Shown: positions 44,136 through 53,708 of the stretch, in pieces
Numbering within the stretch: position 1 is the first letter of the stretch
Layout: each line of letters starts with the position of its first letter
NCBI RefSeq assembly: GCF_013608025.1
Contig: NZ_VDLV01000013.1
Location: forward strand, 62,001 to 126,000
Length of the DNA stretch: 64,000 nt
Source: Pseudomonas brassicacearum subsp. neoaurantiaca
GTDB taxonomy: Bacteria; Pseudomonadota; Gammaproteobacteria; Pseudomonadales; Pseudomonadaceae
Reading direction: 5' to 3'
Position numbers and translations under genes: made by a program
Notes under the pieces: generated by a model
The model's database searches: none
The model's input: the letters and a program-made list of their open reading frames with translations, nothing else
What the model was told of the DNA's origin: nothing

Positions 44136-45083
44136 ATGCCTGCCTCTTTCGACCCCGATCACCTGCGCGCCAGCCTGCAACCCCTGGCGCAATGGCAACC
44201 CCTTTCTGCGCAAGCGCAGGCCTATCAGCGCTTCTATGGGCTGGATTTCCCGGCACGTACCTTGCGCCGAGGCTTGGGACGGTTCGAGCGCGCCGGGTTC
44301 GAGCTGGTGGGCCAGGTGTGGTGGCCGGAAAAGGCCGTGGCGACGTTGTTCCTTTTCCACGGTTATTACGACCATATGGGACTGTATCGGCACCTCATCG
44401 AATGGGCGCTCGAACAGCAATTCGTGGTTATCAGCTGCGACTTGCCGGGCCACGGCCTGTCAGGCGGAGAGCGCGCCAGCATCGGCGATTTCGCCGACTA
44501 CCAGGCGACGCTGCAAGGCCTGCTGGCCGAAGCCGCAACGCTGGATTTGCCGCAACCCTGGCACCTGTGCGGACAAAGCACCGGCGGGGCGATCGTGGTC
44601 GACCATGTGCTCAACCAGGGCGCGCAAAGTCCGGCCCAAGGCCAGGTCATCCTGTTGTCGCCCCTGGTGCGACCTCGTGCCTGGGGCTGGTCACGCCTCA
44701 GTTATTACCTGCTCAAGCCGTTCGTGACTGGCATCGCCCGACGCTTCAGCGAGAACTCCACCGATCCGGATTTCCTGCCATTCCTGCAGGCCGACCCGCT
44801 GCAACCGCTGCGCCTGCCCACCGCGTGGGTCGGCGCGCTGGCGCAATGGATCAAGCGTATCGAGGCGGCGCCGAGCAGCCCGCGCCAGCCGCTGATCGTG
44901 CAGGGGCAGGCGGACATGACGGTGGATTGGCGGCATAATCTGGAGGTGTTACGCGGTAAGTTCGATCGACCACAGGTGTTGATGCTGCCTGAAGGACGGC
45001 ATCACCTGGCGAACGAGGCGCTGGTGATTCGGCAGGAGATGTTTGGGTTCTTGACCAAGCGGATGAGCCGGGATCGGCGGTGA
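44136..45083 (+). CDS. Alpha/beta hydrolase, lysophospholipase-like
   Basis: A 315-residue serine hydrolase of the Hydrolase_4 type. The oxyanion-hole segment FLFHGYYDHMGLYRHLIEW, the nucleophile elbow LCGQSTGGAIV (Ser near residue 150), the acid in IVQGQADMTVDW and the His in EGRHHLANE complete the triad. Probable monoacylglycerol or lysophospholipid substrate, inferred only. The start at 44136 (MPASFDPDH) is preferred over 44061, which adds 25 unconserved residues, but neither has a strong ribosome site. Confidence 0.75.
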   Translation: MPASFDPDHLRASLQPLAQWQPLSAQAQAYQRFYGLDFPARTLRRGLGRFERAGFELVGQVWWPEKAVATLFLFHGYYDHMGLYRHLIEWALEQQFVVISCDLPGHGLSGGERASIGDFADYQATLQGLLAEAATLDLPQPWHLCGQSTGGAIVVDHVLNQGAQSPAQGQVILLSPLVRPRAWGWSRLSYYLLKPFVTGIARRFSENSTDPDFLPFLQADPLQPLRLPTAWVGALAQWIKRIEAAPSSPRQPLIVQGQADMTVDWRHNLEVLRGKFDRPQVLMLPEGRHHLANEALVIRQEMFGFLTKRMSRDRR

Positions 45084-45097
45084 CTGAGCTACCGTCA

Positions 45098-45167
45098 ATC
45101 GCGAGCAAGCTCGCTCCCACAATGGACCGGTGCACTCAGCCCCTGTGGGAGCGAGCTTGCTCGCGAT
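45098..45167. repeat. REP family A, inverted pair
   Basis: ATCGCGAGCAAGCTCGCTCCCACA and its inverted complement with about 22 bases between, in the convergent gap after the hydrolase gene. Confidence 0.88.
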
Positions 45168-45182
45168 AGCGATTTTGAATCC

Positions 45183-45926
45183 CTACTGCGCCAGACTCTG
45201 CCCCACCGCCAACCCCGCCCGAATCGCCGCCAAGGCTGCCTGGTAATACGCCTGCCCCTCGGCCGACTCGGCAAAAGTGGCAAATTCTTCCAGCTCGGTG
45301 TCGCTCAGGTCGCGGTAGACGTACAGCAGTGTGTTGTTCAGGTCCGCGCCGATCTGGTCCATCAGGCGTTGGCGTTGGCCGTTCAGCATGCCTTGGGCCT
45401 GGCCACCGCCCAGCAGGCCGGGAATCATCGAGCTCAAGCTGTCGGCGGCCACGCCGGCAATCGCCAGGCTGACTTCGGCGCCGGCTTCTCGGGCAGGCAG
45501 GGCCTGGGCCAGGTGACCGATGATCAACAGGCGATTGTCGCTGGCTTGCATCTTCGGCAGGCCCTTGGCGTTCTTCGCCAATTGATCGCGGCGGGTGGCA
45601 AGCAGCTCGGCCGCAACGACTTTACGGCCCAGCGGCGTCTGGAAAAAGCTCAGGGCCGGGTTCGGGTCGGCCAGCTTCTTGCGCAGTTGGGCCTCGGCCC
45701 GTTGATCCATGGCCTGGGGTGCGAAACGCTGGTTGCTGTTGTTCACCAGGGCCTGGAACACCGCCGGCGGCAGGCTGCTCTGGTAACGCTGCTGCGCGGC
45801 GCTCAAGGCATCATTGAAATGCGCCCGTTGTTCCGGCCAGCCGGCGACCTTGTACAACTGGTCGTAGCTGTCTGCCCAGGCGGGCAAAACGCAGAACATC
45901 AACAGTGAGAAAAGCAAACGGCGCAT
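45183..45926 (-). CDS. DUF2059 secreted protein
   Basis: A 247-residue protein with a signal peptide (MRRLLFSLLMFCVLPAWA, cut before DSYDQL). The C-terminal DUF2059 domain covers about 180-240 (LLYVYRDLSDTELEEFATFAES, then GQAYYQAALAAI). The start at 45926 has AGGAG upstream. Periplasmic helical protein of unknown function. A longer frame adds 22 residues without support. Confidence 0.75.
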   Translation of the reverse strand: MRRLLFSLLMFCVLPAWADSYDQLYKVAGWPEQRAHFNDALSAAQQRYQSSLPPAVFQALVNNSNQRFAPQAMDQRAEAQLRKKLADPNPALSFFQTPLGRKVVAAELLATRRDQLAKNAKGLPKMQASDNRLLIIGHLAQALPAREAGAEVSLAIAGVAADSLSSMIPGLLGGGQAQGMLNGQRQRLMDQIGADLNNTLLYVYRDLSDTELEEFATFAESAEGQAYYQAALAAIRAGLAVGQSLAQ

Positions 45927-46065
45927 AGGGACTCCTGTCAGCAGCGGACTATTCTCCGTGGGGTACGGGAACTTGTCGAGAATTCGTATCAAGTTCGTAC
46001 GGCGGTGCTATCTGGCGGGCTGATCTGCTGCGCGGCGCTGTCGGTTTTGCAGGCACAGGAATACT

Positions 46066-46698
46066 ATGCGCGCCATGCAAATACCTTCTGATCATCCGTT
46101 GCTGTTACGTATCGTCGACGACCTGGCCGAGCGCGGCTGGTCGCAGCAGAACATCTTCCTGCCGGATGCGCTGACGCGTGCCCTGGCGGCTGAATGCCGC
46201 CAGCGCGCCGTTGAAGGCGAACTGGCCCCGGCCGCCGTCGGGCGCGGGCCTTTTTCCGAGATTCGAGAGGGTATTCGGGGTAATCGCATCCAGTGGATCG
46301 AGCCTGGCCAGGTCGACGCCTGCGATCGTTACCTGGCGCTGATGGACAGCCTGCGCGAGGCCTTGAACCGGGGGCTGTTCCTGGGCCTGGAGGATTTCGA
46401 AAGCCACTTTGCCCTGTATCCGCCGGGTGCTTTCTATCTCAAGCACGTCGACCGATTCCGCGATGATGACCGGCGCATGGTCTCGGCGGTGCTCTATCTC
46501 AACGACGCCTGGTTGCCGGAACACGGTGGTCAATTGCGCATGTACCTGGATGACGGCGTGGAACATGACGTGGTGCCCACGGGTGGCTGCCTGGTGGTGT
46601 TTCTCTCCGGGGACATCCCCCATGAAGTCCTGCCGGCCACCCGTGATCGCCTGTCGTTGACCGGTTGGTTCCGGCGTCGCGGCAACGAGTTGTTCTGA
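46066..46698 (+). CDS. 2-oxoglutarate/Fe(II) oxygenase, prolyl-hydroxylase-like
   Basis: A 210-residue dioxygenase. The double-stranded beta-helix ligands are visible: H-x-D in YLKHVDRFRDDDRR (near residue 125), the distal His in SGDIPHEVLPATRDR (near 186), and the 2OG-binding Arg after it. LYLNDAWLPEHGGQLRMYL is the core strand pair. This resembles the prolyl 4-hydroxylase/PHD-like proteins of pseudomonads that modify EF-Tu; the target here is unproven. The start may be 46066 or 46075. The DUF523 gene follows two bases later. Confidence 0.78.
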   Translation: MRAMQIPSDHPLLLRIVDDLAERGWSQQNIFLPDALTRALAAECRQRAVEGELAPAAVGRGPFSEIREGIRGNRIQWIEPGQVDACDRYLALMDSLREALNRGLFLGLEDFESHFALYPPGAFYLKHVDRFRDDDRRMVSAVLYLNDAWLPEHGGQLRMYLDDGVEHDVVPTGGCLVVFLSGDIPHEVLPATRDRLSLTGWFRRRGNELF

Positions 46699-46700
46699 AC

Positions 46701-47192
46701 ATGGAAAAGATCCTCGTCAGCCGCTGCTTGCTCGGCCACCGCGTACGCTACGACGGTGGCGCCAGTGGCCCGTTCGATCAGCTCCTGCAATGGCTCGATG
46801 AGGGTCGGATCGTGCCCCTGTGCCCGGAAGTCGCCGGCGGTTTGCCCACGCCTCGGGCGGCAGCGGAAATCCCCGGCGGGCAGGGTGCGCAGGTGCTCGA
46901 TGGCGACGCGGCGGTGATCACCACCGACGGCGAGGACGTAACCGTGCAGTTTCTGTCAGGCGCGCATCAGGCACTGGATCTGGTGCGCGAACACGGCATC
47001 CGGATCGCCGTGCTCAAGGCCAATAGCCCGTCTTGCGGCAACCTGCTGACCTACGACGGCACGTTCAGTGGTGTGAAAGTCAGTGGCGAAGGCGTGACGG
47101 CGGCGTTGCTCAAGCGGCATGGCGTACGGGTGTTCAATGAACTTGAATTGGCGGAAGCGGCTTCGACGCTAAAAGCGTTGGCCGCAGAATAG
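46701..47192 (+). CDS. DUF523 protein
   Basis: A 163-residue protein of the DUF523 family. MEKILVSRCLLGHRVRYDGG, then VPLCPEVAGGLPTPRAAAEI and VLKANSPSCGNLLTYDGTFSG give conserved Cys and Ser-Pro-Ser-Cys-Gly positions. A metal or thiol-linked role is plausible from the conserved cysteines but unproven. It starts two bases after the 2OG oxygenase stop, so the two are co-translated. Confidence 0.82.
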   Translation: MEKILVSRCLLGHRVRYDGGASGPFDQLLQWLDEGRIVPLCPEVAGGLPTPRAAAEIPGGQGAQVLDGDAAVITTDGEDVTVQFLSGAHQALDLVREHGIRIAVLKANSPSCGNLLTYDGTFSGVKVSGEGVTAALLKRHGVRVFNELELAEAASTLKALAAE

Positions 47193-47211
47193 CCGCCATT
47201 GAGTAGCTTTT

Positions 47212-47331
47212 TGTGGCGAGGGAGCTTGCTCCCGCTGGGCTGCGCAGCAGCCCCGAGACCAGGCACCGCGGTGGGTCAGGCTAGATCATGGGGCCACTGC
47301 GTGACCCAGCGGGAGCAAGCTCCCTCGCCAC
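47212..47331. repeat. REP family B, inverted pair
   Basis: TGTGGCGAGGGAGCTTGCTCCCGCTGGG and its inverted complement with about 65 bases between, in the convergent gap between the DUF523 gene and the GTPase gene. Confidence 0.88.
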
Positions 47332-47344
47332 GGGGATGGTGTGT

Positions 47345-48718
47345 CTAGAGCTGCTCGGCCAACTGCTCGATCTGTTCCTGGCGTTCGGCCTGGCTCAAGC
47401 GTGGGCTGGTATTGAGCGACGACCATTGCGGATACGCTCGGGCCTTGCCCAACGCCTCGGGCAGCTTGCCTTCGCGCCAGGTCTTGTCCTGGGGCGGGGC
47501 GATGCGGATGCTGTCCATCGCCGCATGGCCGCGCTGATCGATCGCTTGCAGCAATTGCCGTTGGCGCAAGGCCAGCAGGCGCAGCACGCTGTCGTCCACG
47601 GTCAGCTCCCGCTGGCCCTTGAGCTTGCCCATCAACCGGTTGCCATAGCTGCGTGCGGTTTGCAGCGCACCGCCGGCAATCGCTCCGGCCAGGGCGGCCG
47701 CGCCAAGGGTCAGCCCGCCCACCAGCAGATCGACGCCGGCACCGGCCGCCGCGCCAGCCGCGATCCCGCCGCCAACGCGTACACCGAGTTGCTTGAGGGT
47801 ATCGGGATTGAACAGGTCATCGCCCCAGCGGCCATCCAGCAGCGGCAAGTCGCCGGTCGCGGCGTCCTCGGGGCGGAATGCGTAAAGTTTGAGCAGCGCT
47901 TCAACGCAGCGCTGTTCGCGTTGGCGAACGGCGTTACGCAATTCGCTGATGGCTTGGCGTTCCTGTTCGGCATCATTGACCACGCTGCGTCGGCAGGCGG
48001 CGCAGTCGATCAGCAGTTCGGCGATCAGGCGCTTTGCACTCTGCTGGCGCGCCTGGCGCTGGGCCTGTTGATCGGTGATCAGCCGCTCCAGTTGTTCGCG
48101 CGCGCTTTCGAGCAACAGCGCCAGGCTTTCATACAGGCGCCGTTCGCCATCTTCGGGCGGGGCGACGCTGTCAAAGCGCACCAGCGCATGCAAACCCAAT
48201 CGCGCCAAGGCTTCGCGCCAATCCGGCTCGCGATGCTGGGCGCTAGTGACAAAGTTGAGCACCGGCAGCAACGGCTTGCCGCAACTGGCGAGGACCTCCA
48301 ATTCGTCACGGTACTTGGCCAGCACGGGCTCGCGGGCATCGATGACATACAGTCCGGCGTCGCTGGCGAGCAACTGCCGCAGCACCTTGGCTTCCTGCTC
48401 GAAACGTTGCCGAGCCTCGCTGCCCTCCAGAAAGCGCGCCAGGCGTGCCGGGCCATCCAGGCGCTCGCCGGGACGTTCCAGGCGTTCGAGGTAATCGAGC
48501 AGGGCGATGGCGTCTTCCAGGCCTGGCGTGTCGTACAGTTCCAGCAGCGCCTGGCCGTCCACCGACAAGCGAGCGCCTTCGACATGACGGGTGGTGCTCG
48601 GGCGATGGGAGACCTCGCCGAAGCCGACGTCGCGGGTCAAGGTCCGCAGCAAGGAGGTCTTGCCGACGTTGGTGTGGCCGACCACCGCGAGCTTCAGAGG
48701 CTTGAAGGATTCAGTCAT
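47345..48718 (-). CDS. GTPase with DUF3482 domain
   Basis: A 457-residue protein. The N-terminal P-loop GTPase (about 1-200) has G1 VVGHTNVGKTSLLRTL and G3 LYDTPGLED; G4 is atypical (PVLNFVTSA in place of NKxD). A middle helical region precedes a glycine/alanine-rich membrane-insertion-like segment (GGGIAAGAAAGAGVDLLVGG and GAAALAGAIAGGALQ, about 325-370), the DUF3482 part. It overlaps the DUF2868 gene by eight bases and forms a two-gene module. Role unknown; membrane remodelling or transport gating are only guesses. Confidence 0.8.
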   Translation of the reverse strand: MTESFKPLKLAVVGHTNVGKTSLLRTLTRDVGFGEVSHRPSTTRHVEGARLSVDGQALLELYDTPGLEDAIALLDYLERLERPGERLDGPARLARFLEGSEARQRFEQEAKVLRQLLASDAGLYVIDAREPVLAKYRDELEVLASCGKPLLPVLNFVTSAQHREPDWREALARLGLHALVRFDSVAPPEDGERRLYESLALLLESAREQLERLITDQQAQRQARQQSAKRLIAELLIDCAACRRSVVNDAEQERQAISELRNAVRQREQRCVEALLKLYAFRPEDAATGDLPLLDGRWGDDLFNPDTLKQLGVRVGGGIAAGAAAGAGVDLLVGGLTLGAAALAGAIAGGALQTARSYGNRLMGKLKGQRELTVDDSVLRLLALRQRQLLQAIDQRGHAAMDSIRIAPPQDKTWREGKLPEALGKARAYPQWSSLNTSPRLSQAERQEQIEQLAEQL

Positions 48719-50078
48719 GGCCGGTCTCCAGCCAGTTCATCGGGGCGCTATCGGCGAACGGCACTTGCAGTTGCTGCAGCGCGTTGTGCCAGTCTCCCAG
48801 GCGCTCGGCATCCAAGGCTTCGCCGGGTGGCGCCTGCAGCAGCCAGACGCGGGTGGCGCTGGCGCTGCGGGCCAGTTCGGCGATCAACGCGAGGCTGCCG
48901 CGATCCGGCGAGCGCCGAGGGTCACAGGCGATCGCCAGGCGCGCCGGAGGAAAGCGCGACAGTTGTTCCAGGAGTTTGTGGCGAGACTCGCGGCTGTCGA
49001 GGATGCCCGCGTTTTTGACGAATTCGGGCAGCTTCGGCGGCCAGGGACGTTCGTCCAGCTCGATCGCCACCAGCAACGCGCCGTTGCTTTCCATCGCACC
49101 CACAGCGCTTTCGATTGGATGAAGCTGCGCGGGTGCGGCATCGTTGACCCCCAGGCGTTCGCTGCTGGGCATCAATCGCTCGCGCAACTGCGCGTAGCCG
49201 GGCAGATTCAAGTCCAGGCGAAGGCTGGCGCGACCACGATGCCAACGCCACAGGCACAGCAGCGTCAGGCACAGGCGTGGAAACACACCGTAGACCAACA
49301 GGACGCCGACCAACCAACCGGCCCAGGCCTGGCGGGCGCTTTCGATATTCAGAGCGGTGTCACCGCTGGCGCGGATCATCTCGACGGTCGGCACGCTGAA
49401 GCCCAGCACGGCCGGCAGCGCACCGAGGGCCTGGGTCATGGCGACAAAGGTCTCGCCACCGAGGATGGTGGTTTCCCAGACGAAGCCATAACGCCGGGTC
49501 GCCATCAGCAGCAAGACGATGACCAACGCGCTGAGCATCGCCAGTAGCCACAAGCCGTTGACCAGCGCGCCGAGTGCCCAGCGGCTGAGCCGGTGCCGTT
49601 GTAGCAATAGCAGCAAGGCTGGCGCCAGTTGGGCAGCCTTGGCGTCGCGGGCCAGTTTTTCGCTGAGCCACAGCCAAAGGCGTCCCAGCGTGGCGCCTTG
49701 CTCCCCGGCGAACAGCAGGCCAAGGGCCCAGCCGATGAGCAGAATCAGATTCAACCCCAACAGGCTGCCCAAGGCCCAGAAGACATTGACCGGCGCACGT
49801 CCATCGCCCAGGGCGGCAAACCCCAGGCCGGCACCGCTGATGATCGCGACCAGGGCCAGTGCGATCAGCGCCAGTCGGGCCCCTTGCAGCCAATGGCGCA
49901 GGGCTTGGGTTAGGCCATCGCGGTCGGCCAGCCAGCGGGCGCGGTGGCGGATGCGGGTGGATAAATCGCCTCCTGCCGCGCGGGCGAGGCGATTGGCTTC
50001 CTGGTCCTCGAGCGGGCCGGCGTGTTCTTCACGCAGGCGTATCGTCTCGGTCAACCAGAGGTTTTGCAGTTCTGTCAC
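48711..50078 (-). CDS. DUF2868 multi-pass membrane protein
   Basis: A 455-residue membrane protein with about five hydrophobic helices: 70-90 (LIALALVAIISGAGLGFAAL), 100-125 (ALGSLLGLNLILLIGWALGLL), about 180-205 (LVNGLWLLAMLSALVIVLLL) and others near 240 and 275. The cytoplasmic C-terminal part (about 300-455) looks nucleotide-binding-like but lacks a P-loop. The start is taken as GTG 50078 (VTELQNLW); a TTG at 50105 is less likely. Paired with the DUF3482 GTPase gene that overlaps its 3' end by eight bases. Confidence 0.78.
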   Translation of the reverse strand: MTELQNLWLTETIRLREEHAGPLEDQEANRLARAAGGDLSTRIRHRARWLADRDGLTQALRHWLQGARLALIALALVAIISGAGLGFAALGDGRAPVNVFWALGSLLGLNLILLIGWALGLLFAGEQGATLGRLWLWLSEKLARDAKAAQLAPALLLLLQRHRLSRWALGALVNGLWLLAMLSALVIVLLLMATRRYGFVWETTILGGETFVAMTQALGALPAVLGFSVPTVEMIRASGDTALNIESARQAWAGWLVGVLLVYGVFPRLCLTLLCLWRWHRGRASLRLDLNLPGYAQLRERLMPSSERLGVNDAAPAQLHPIESAVGAMESNGALLVAIELDERPWPPKLPEFVKNAGILDSRESRHKLLEQLSRFPPARLAIACDPRRSPDRGSLALIAELARSASATRVWLLQAPPGEALDAERLGDWHNALQQLQVPFADSAPMNWLETGHD

Positions 50079-50155
50079 GGGGGCTTCCGTTGCTCGAATG
50101 AGCAAAGAGCATAACCGCTGTGGCGCCGGTCCGGGCCTCTGGTATCCTCGCGGTC

Positions 50156-50668
50156 ATGAAAAAAACACTTCCCTTAAGCCTGATCGCAGCCCTCGGTGAG
50201 AACCGTGTGATCGGCATCGACAACAGCATGCCCTGGCACCTGCCGGGGGATTTCAAGTACTTCAAGGCCATCACCTTGGGCAAGCCGATCATCATGGGGC
50301 GCAAGACCTGGGATTCCCTCGGTCGGCCGCTGCCGGGACGCTTGAACATCGTGGTGAGCCGCCAGCCGGACTTGGTTTTGGAAGGCGCGGAAGTTTATTC
50401 CACGCTTGAAGCCGCTGTGGAGCGGGCCGAAGCCTGGGCGTTGGAACAGGGCGTGGATGAGCTGATGCTGATCGGCGGTGCCCAGCTCTATGCGCAGGCG
50501 CTGGATCACGCCGATCGGCTGTACCTGACCCGCGTGGCGCTGAGCCCGGAAGGGGATGCGTGGTTTCCGGCGTTCGATTCGAGCCAGTGGACACTGGTGT
50601 CGAACCAGCCGAATCCGGCCGAAGGGGACAAGCCGGCCTACAGTTTCGAAGTCTGGGAAAAGCGCTAA
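50156..50668 (+). CDS. folA: Dihydrofolate reductase FolA
   Basis: A 170-residue type I DHFR. LSLIAALGENRVIGIDNSMPWHLPGDFKYF holds the substrate-binding and Trp/Asp catalytic region (quoted in part as NSMPWHLPGDFKYF); IIMGRKTWDSLGRPLPGR and MLIGGAQLYAQAL are NADPH-binding segments. It reduces dihydrofolate with NADPH. Divergent from the DUF2868 gene, only 77 bp from it. Confidence 0.95.
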   Translation: MKKTLPLSLIAALGENRVIGIDNSMPWHLPGDFKYFKAITLGKPIIMGRKTWDSLGRPLPGRLNIVVSRQPDLVLEGAEVYSTLEAAVERAEAWALEQGVDELMLIGGAQLYAQALDHADRLYLTRVALSPEGDAWFPAFDSSQWTLVSNQPNPAEGDKPAYSFEVWEKR

Positions 50669-50672
50669 AAGC

Positions 50673-50764
50673 ATCGCGAGCAAGCTCGCTCCCACATTGG
50701 ATTTTTGGCGAACACGAAATCTGTGTTCAGTGCTGATCCCTGTGGGAGCGAGCTTGCTCGCGAT
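50673..50764. repeat. REP family A, inverted pair
   Basis: ATCGCGAGCAAGCTCGCTCCCACA and its inverted complement with about 44 bases between, in the convergent gap between folA and tcyP. Confidence 0.88.
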
Positions 50765-50787
50765 AGCTATCTATCAGGCGCCACCCA

Positions 50788-52179
50788 TCAAGCGTGCACC
50801 AACTCCCCATGCTCCTCGGCATCCAGCAGCGCCTTGTCAGTCTGTTGCATCACCTGGCTGGTGATCGCCCCGGCGGTGATCGAACCACTGACGTTCAACG
50901 CGGTGCGGCCCATGTCGATCAGCGGCTCGACTGAAATCAGCAGCGCCACCAGCGAAACCGGCAAGCCCATCGCCGGCAGCACGATCAGCGCGGCAAACGT
51001 CGCGCCGCCACCGACGCCGGCCACCCCGGCCGAGCTCAACGTCACGATGGCGACCAAGGTTGCGATCCACACCGGGTCCAGCGGGTTGATGCCCACCGTC
51101 GGCGCGACCATCACCGCCAACATCGCCGGATAGAGCCCGGCGCAGCCGTTCTGGCCGATGGTGGCGCCGAACGAGGCGCTGAAACTGGCGATCGCCCGGG
51201 GAATGCCGAGGCGACTGGTCTGGGCTTCGATGCTCAACGGGATGGTTGCAGCGCTCGAGCGGCTGGTGAAGGCGAACGTCAGCACCGGCCAGATCTTGCG
51301 GAAGAAGCGCAACGGGTTGATCCCGGCAGCCGATACCAGCAGGCCATGGACCACGAACATCAAGCCCAGCCCCAGATAGGACACCACCACGAAACTGCCA
51401 AGCTTGATGATGTCCTGCAGGTTGGAGCCGGCGACCACTTTGGTCATCAATGCCAATACGCCGTACGGCGTCAGTTTCATTACCAGGCGTACCAGACGTG
51501 TCACCCAGCTTTGCAGGGTGTCGATGGCATTGATCACTTTCTGACCTTTCTCGGCGTCATCCTTGAGCAACTGCAATGCCGCGACGCCAAGGAACGCGGC
51601 GAAAATCACCACGCTGATGATCGACGTCGGCTTCGCTCGTGCCAGGTCGGCAAACGGGTTCTGCGGGATGAAGGAAAGCAACAGTTGCGGAATATTCAGG
51701 TCGGCGACCTTGCCGGCGTAGTCGCTCTGGATCACTTGCAGGCGCGCCAGTTCCTGTGTGCCGGCCACCAGCCCCTCGGCGGTCAGGCCGAACAGGTTGG
51801 TCAGGCCGATGCCGATCAGCGCCGCGATGGCGGTGGTGAACAGCAGCGTGCCAATGGTCAGGAAACTGATCTTGCCCAAGGACGAGGCGTTATGCAGTCG
51901 CGCCACGGCGCTGAGGATCGAGGCGAAGACCAGCGGGATCACGATCATCTGCAACAACTGCACGTAGCCATTGCCCACCAGGTCGAACCAGCCGATCGAC
52001 GCTTTGAGCACCGGGTTGCCTGCGCCATAAATCGTATGCAGGGCGATGCCGAACACCACGCCCAGCACCAGCGCCAGCAATACCTTCTTTGCCAGGCTCC
52101 AAGAGCCGTGGCGGGTTTGCGCCAGGCCGAGCAGCAGGCCAATGAACACCAACAGGTTGAGTATCAGCGGCACATTCAT
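50788..52179 (-). CDS. tcyP: L-cystine:cation symporter TcyP
   Basis: A 463-residue secondary transporter of the dicarboxylate/amino-acid:cation symporter family with about eight membrane helices. The start [19 protein letters not shown] and the segments [37 protein letters not shown] and [20 protein letters not shown] match TcyP/YdjN cystine carriers. Imports cystine. The cluster here is next to the phosphorylcholine phosphatase gene but transcribed away from it. Confidence 0.88.
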   Translation of the reverse strand: MNVPLILNLLVFIGLLLGLAQTRHGSWSLAKKVLLALVLGVVFGIALHTIYGAGNPVLKASIGWFDLVGNGYVQLLQMIVIPLVFASILSAVARLHNASSLGKISFLTIGTLLFTTAIAALIGIGLTNLFGLTAEGLVAGTQELARLQVIQSDYAGKVADLNIPQLLLSFIPQNPFADLARAKPTSIISVVIFAAFLGVAALQLLKDDAEKGQKVINAIDTLQSWVTRLVRLVMKLTPYGVLALMTKVVAGSNLQDIIKLGSFVVVSYLGLGLMFVVHGLLVSAAGINPLRFFRKIWPVLTFAFTSRSSAATIPLSIEAQTSRLGIPRAIASFSASFGATIGQNGCAGLYPAMLAVMVAPTVGINPLDPVWIATLVAIVTLSSAGVAGVGGGATFAALIVLPAMGLPVSLVALLISVEPLIDMGRTALNVSGSITAGAITSQVMQQTDKALLDAEEHGELVHA

Positions 52180-52420
52180 GAAATAGCTCCGATAAGACTT
52201 TGCCAGCCGCCAAGCGCCGCGACTGTGAGCCGGAGAGCCTAACAGTCTGAAATCTAAAGAATTAATACTAAAAAAGAATGTTTACTGTCGCTTTTGGAAT
52301 AAGCCGCTGGCGCTCAGGGACATGCCGCTGCCGTTATCGAGACGCAAGCGGTCGCCCACAGGCGAGATTTGTCACAGGCATTTGTTAGCGTCGAACTCTT
52401 ACAACCTGGGAGTAATGCCG

Positions 52421-53476
52421 ATGAAGCTCGTACCTCACTTGCTCGCTGTCGCTTTAGGCCTGAGCCTCGCCGGCCAAGCGCTCGCCACCGACCTCAAGCA
52501 CTGGCCGGCGGAACAGGCCAAGGCCTTGGAGGCCATGATTGCGGCCAATGCCAACAAGGGTAACTACGCGGTGTTCGACATGGACAACACCAGTTACCGC
52601 TATGACCTCGAAGAGTCGTTGTTGCCGTTCATGGAGAACAAGGGGCTCATTACCCGGGAAAAACTCGATCCATCCTTGAAGCTGATGCCATTCAAAGACA
52701 CGGCAGATCACAAGGAAAGCCTGTTCAGCTATTACTATCGCCTGTGCGAAGTGGACGATATGGTTTGCTACCCGTGGGTGGCCCAGGTCTTCTCCGGGTT
52801 CACGCTCAAGGAGCTGAAGGGTTACGTCGATGAATTGATGGCTTCCGGCAAACCGGTGCCGACCACTTATTACGATGGCGACAAGGTGGTCCAGTACAAC
52901 GTCAACCCACCGAAAGTCTTCACCGGCCAGGCCGAGCTGTACAACAAGCTGATGGAAAACGGCATCGAGGTCTATGTCATGACCGCCGCTTCCGAAGAAC
53001 TGGTGCGCATGGTCGCCTCGGATCCGAAGTACGGCTACAACCTCAAGCCGCAGAACGTGATCGGCGTGACCACGCTGCTCAAGGATCCCAAGACCGGTGA
53101 GCTGACCACGGCACGCAAGCAGATCACTGCCGGCAAGTATGACGAAAAGGCCAACCTGGACCTGGAATACACCCCTTATCTGTGGACCCCGGCGACCTGG
53201 ATGGCTGGCAAGCATGCCGCGATCCTGACCTACATCGACGAATGGAAAAAACCGGTACTGGTGGCAGGCGATACGCCGAGCAGCGACGGCTACATGCTGT
53301 TCCACGATGTGGACGTGGCCAAGGGCGGCATCCACTTGTGGGTCAACCGCAAGGACAAGTACATGACTCAGATCAACGGCATGATGGCCAAGCACGCCGC
53401 GGCCCAGGCCAAGGAAGGACTGCCGGTGACGGCGGACAAGAACTGGGTGATCGTCAAGCCGGAAGATATCCAGTAA
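52421..53476 (+). CDS. pchP: Phosphorylcholine phosphatase PchP
   Basis: A 351-residue periplasmic HAD-type phosphatase. The signal peptide ends LA-TDLKHW. Motif I is FDMDNTSYRYD (Asp nucleophile, near residue 53), motif II is VMTAASEEL and motif IV is LVAGDTPSSDGYML. It hydrolyses phosphorylcholine to choline and phosphate for growth on choline lipids; P. aeruginosa PchP is similar in length (about 349). The start at 52421 is taken because GGGAG lies eight bases upstream, while ATG 52415 is too close. Confidence 0.9.
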   Translation: MKLVPHLLAVALGLSLAGQALATDLKHWPAEQAKALEAMIAANANKGNYAVFDMDNTSYRYDLEESLLPFMENKGLITREKLDPSLKLMPFKDTADHKESLFSYYYRLCEVDDMVCYPWVAQVFSGFTLKELKGYVDELMASGKPVPTTYYDGDKVVQYNVNPPKVFTGQAELYNKLMENGIEVYVMTAASEELVRMVASDPKYGYNLKPQNVIGVTTLLKDPKTGELTTARKQITAGKYDEKANLDLEYTPYLWTPATWMAGKHAAILTYIDEWKKPVLVAGDTPSSDGYMLFHDVDVAKGGIHLWVNRKDKYMTQINGMMAKHAAAQAKEGLPVTADKNWVIVKPEDIQ

Positions 53477-53507
53477 ATCTCCCGTCCCATGGAAACCAAA
53501 GAGCCCC

Positions 53508-53632
53508 GTGGCGAGGGAGCTTGCTCCCGCTGGGCTGCGCAGCTGCCCCAAAGTCGTCAGCCCACGCATTGAGGTGAGGGCCGAATTTTGGGGCCGCTTC
53601 GCGACCCAGCGGGAGCAAGCTCCCTCGCCACA
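53508..53632. repeat. REP family B, inverted pair
   Basis: CGTGGCGAGGGAGCTTGCTCCCGCTGGG and its inverted complement with about 70 bases between, in the convergent gap between pchP and ilvD. Confidence 0.88.
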
Positions 53633-53669
53633 AGTCATCACCTGGCTCAAATGGCCGAACTGAAGCCAT

Positions 53670-53700
53670 GAAAAAGCCCCGCACTTGGCGGGGCTTTTTT
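53670..53700. terminator. Bidirectional terminator (pchP / ilvD)
   Basis: AAAAAGCCCCGC-ACTTG-GCGGGGCTTTTTT, serving the ilvD 3' end on the minus strand (eight bases from the stop) and plus-strand transcripts from pchP. Confidence 0.88.
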
Positions 53701-53708
53701 ATCGGCGC

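Noticed and set aside
50079..50105. TTG start for the DUF2868 gene
   Set aside because: The GTG at 50078 begins the conserved part and the extra nine codons would run close to the folA promoter region.
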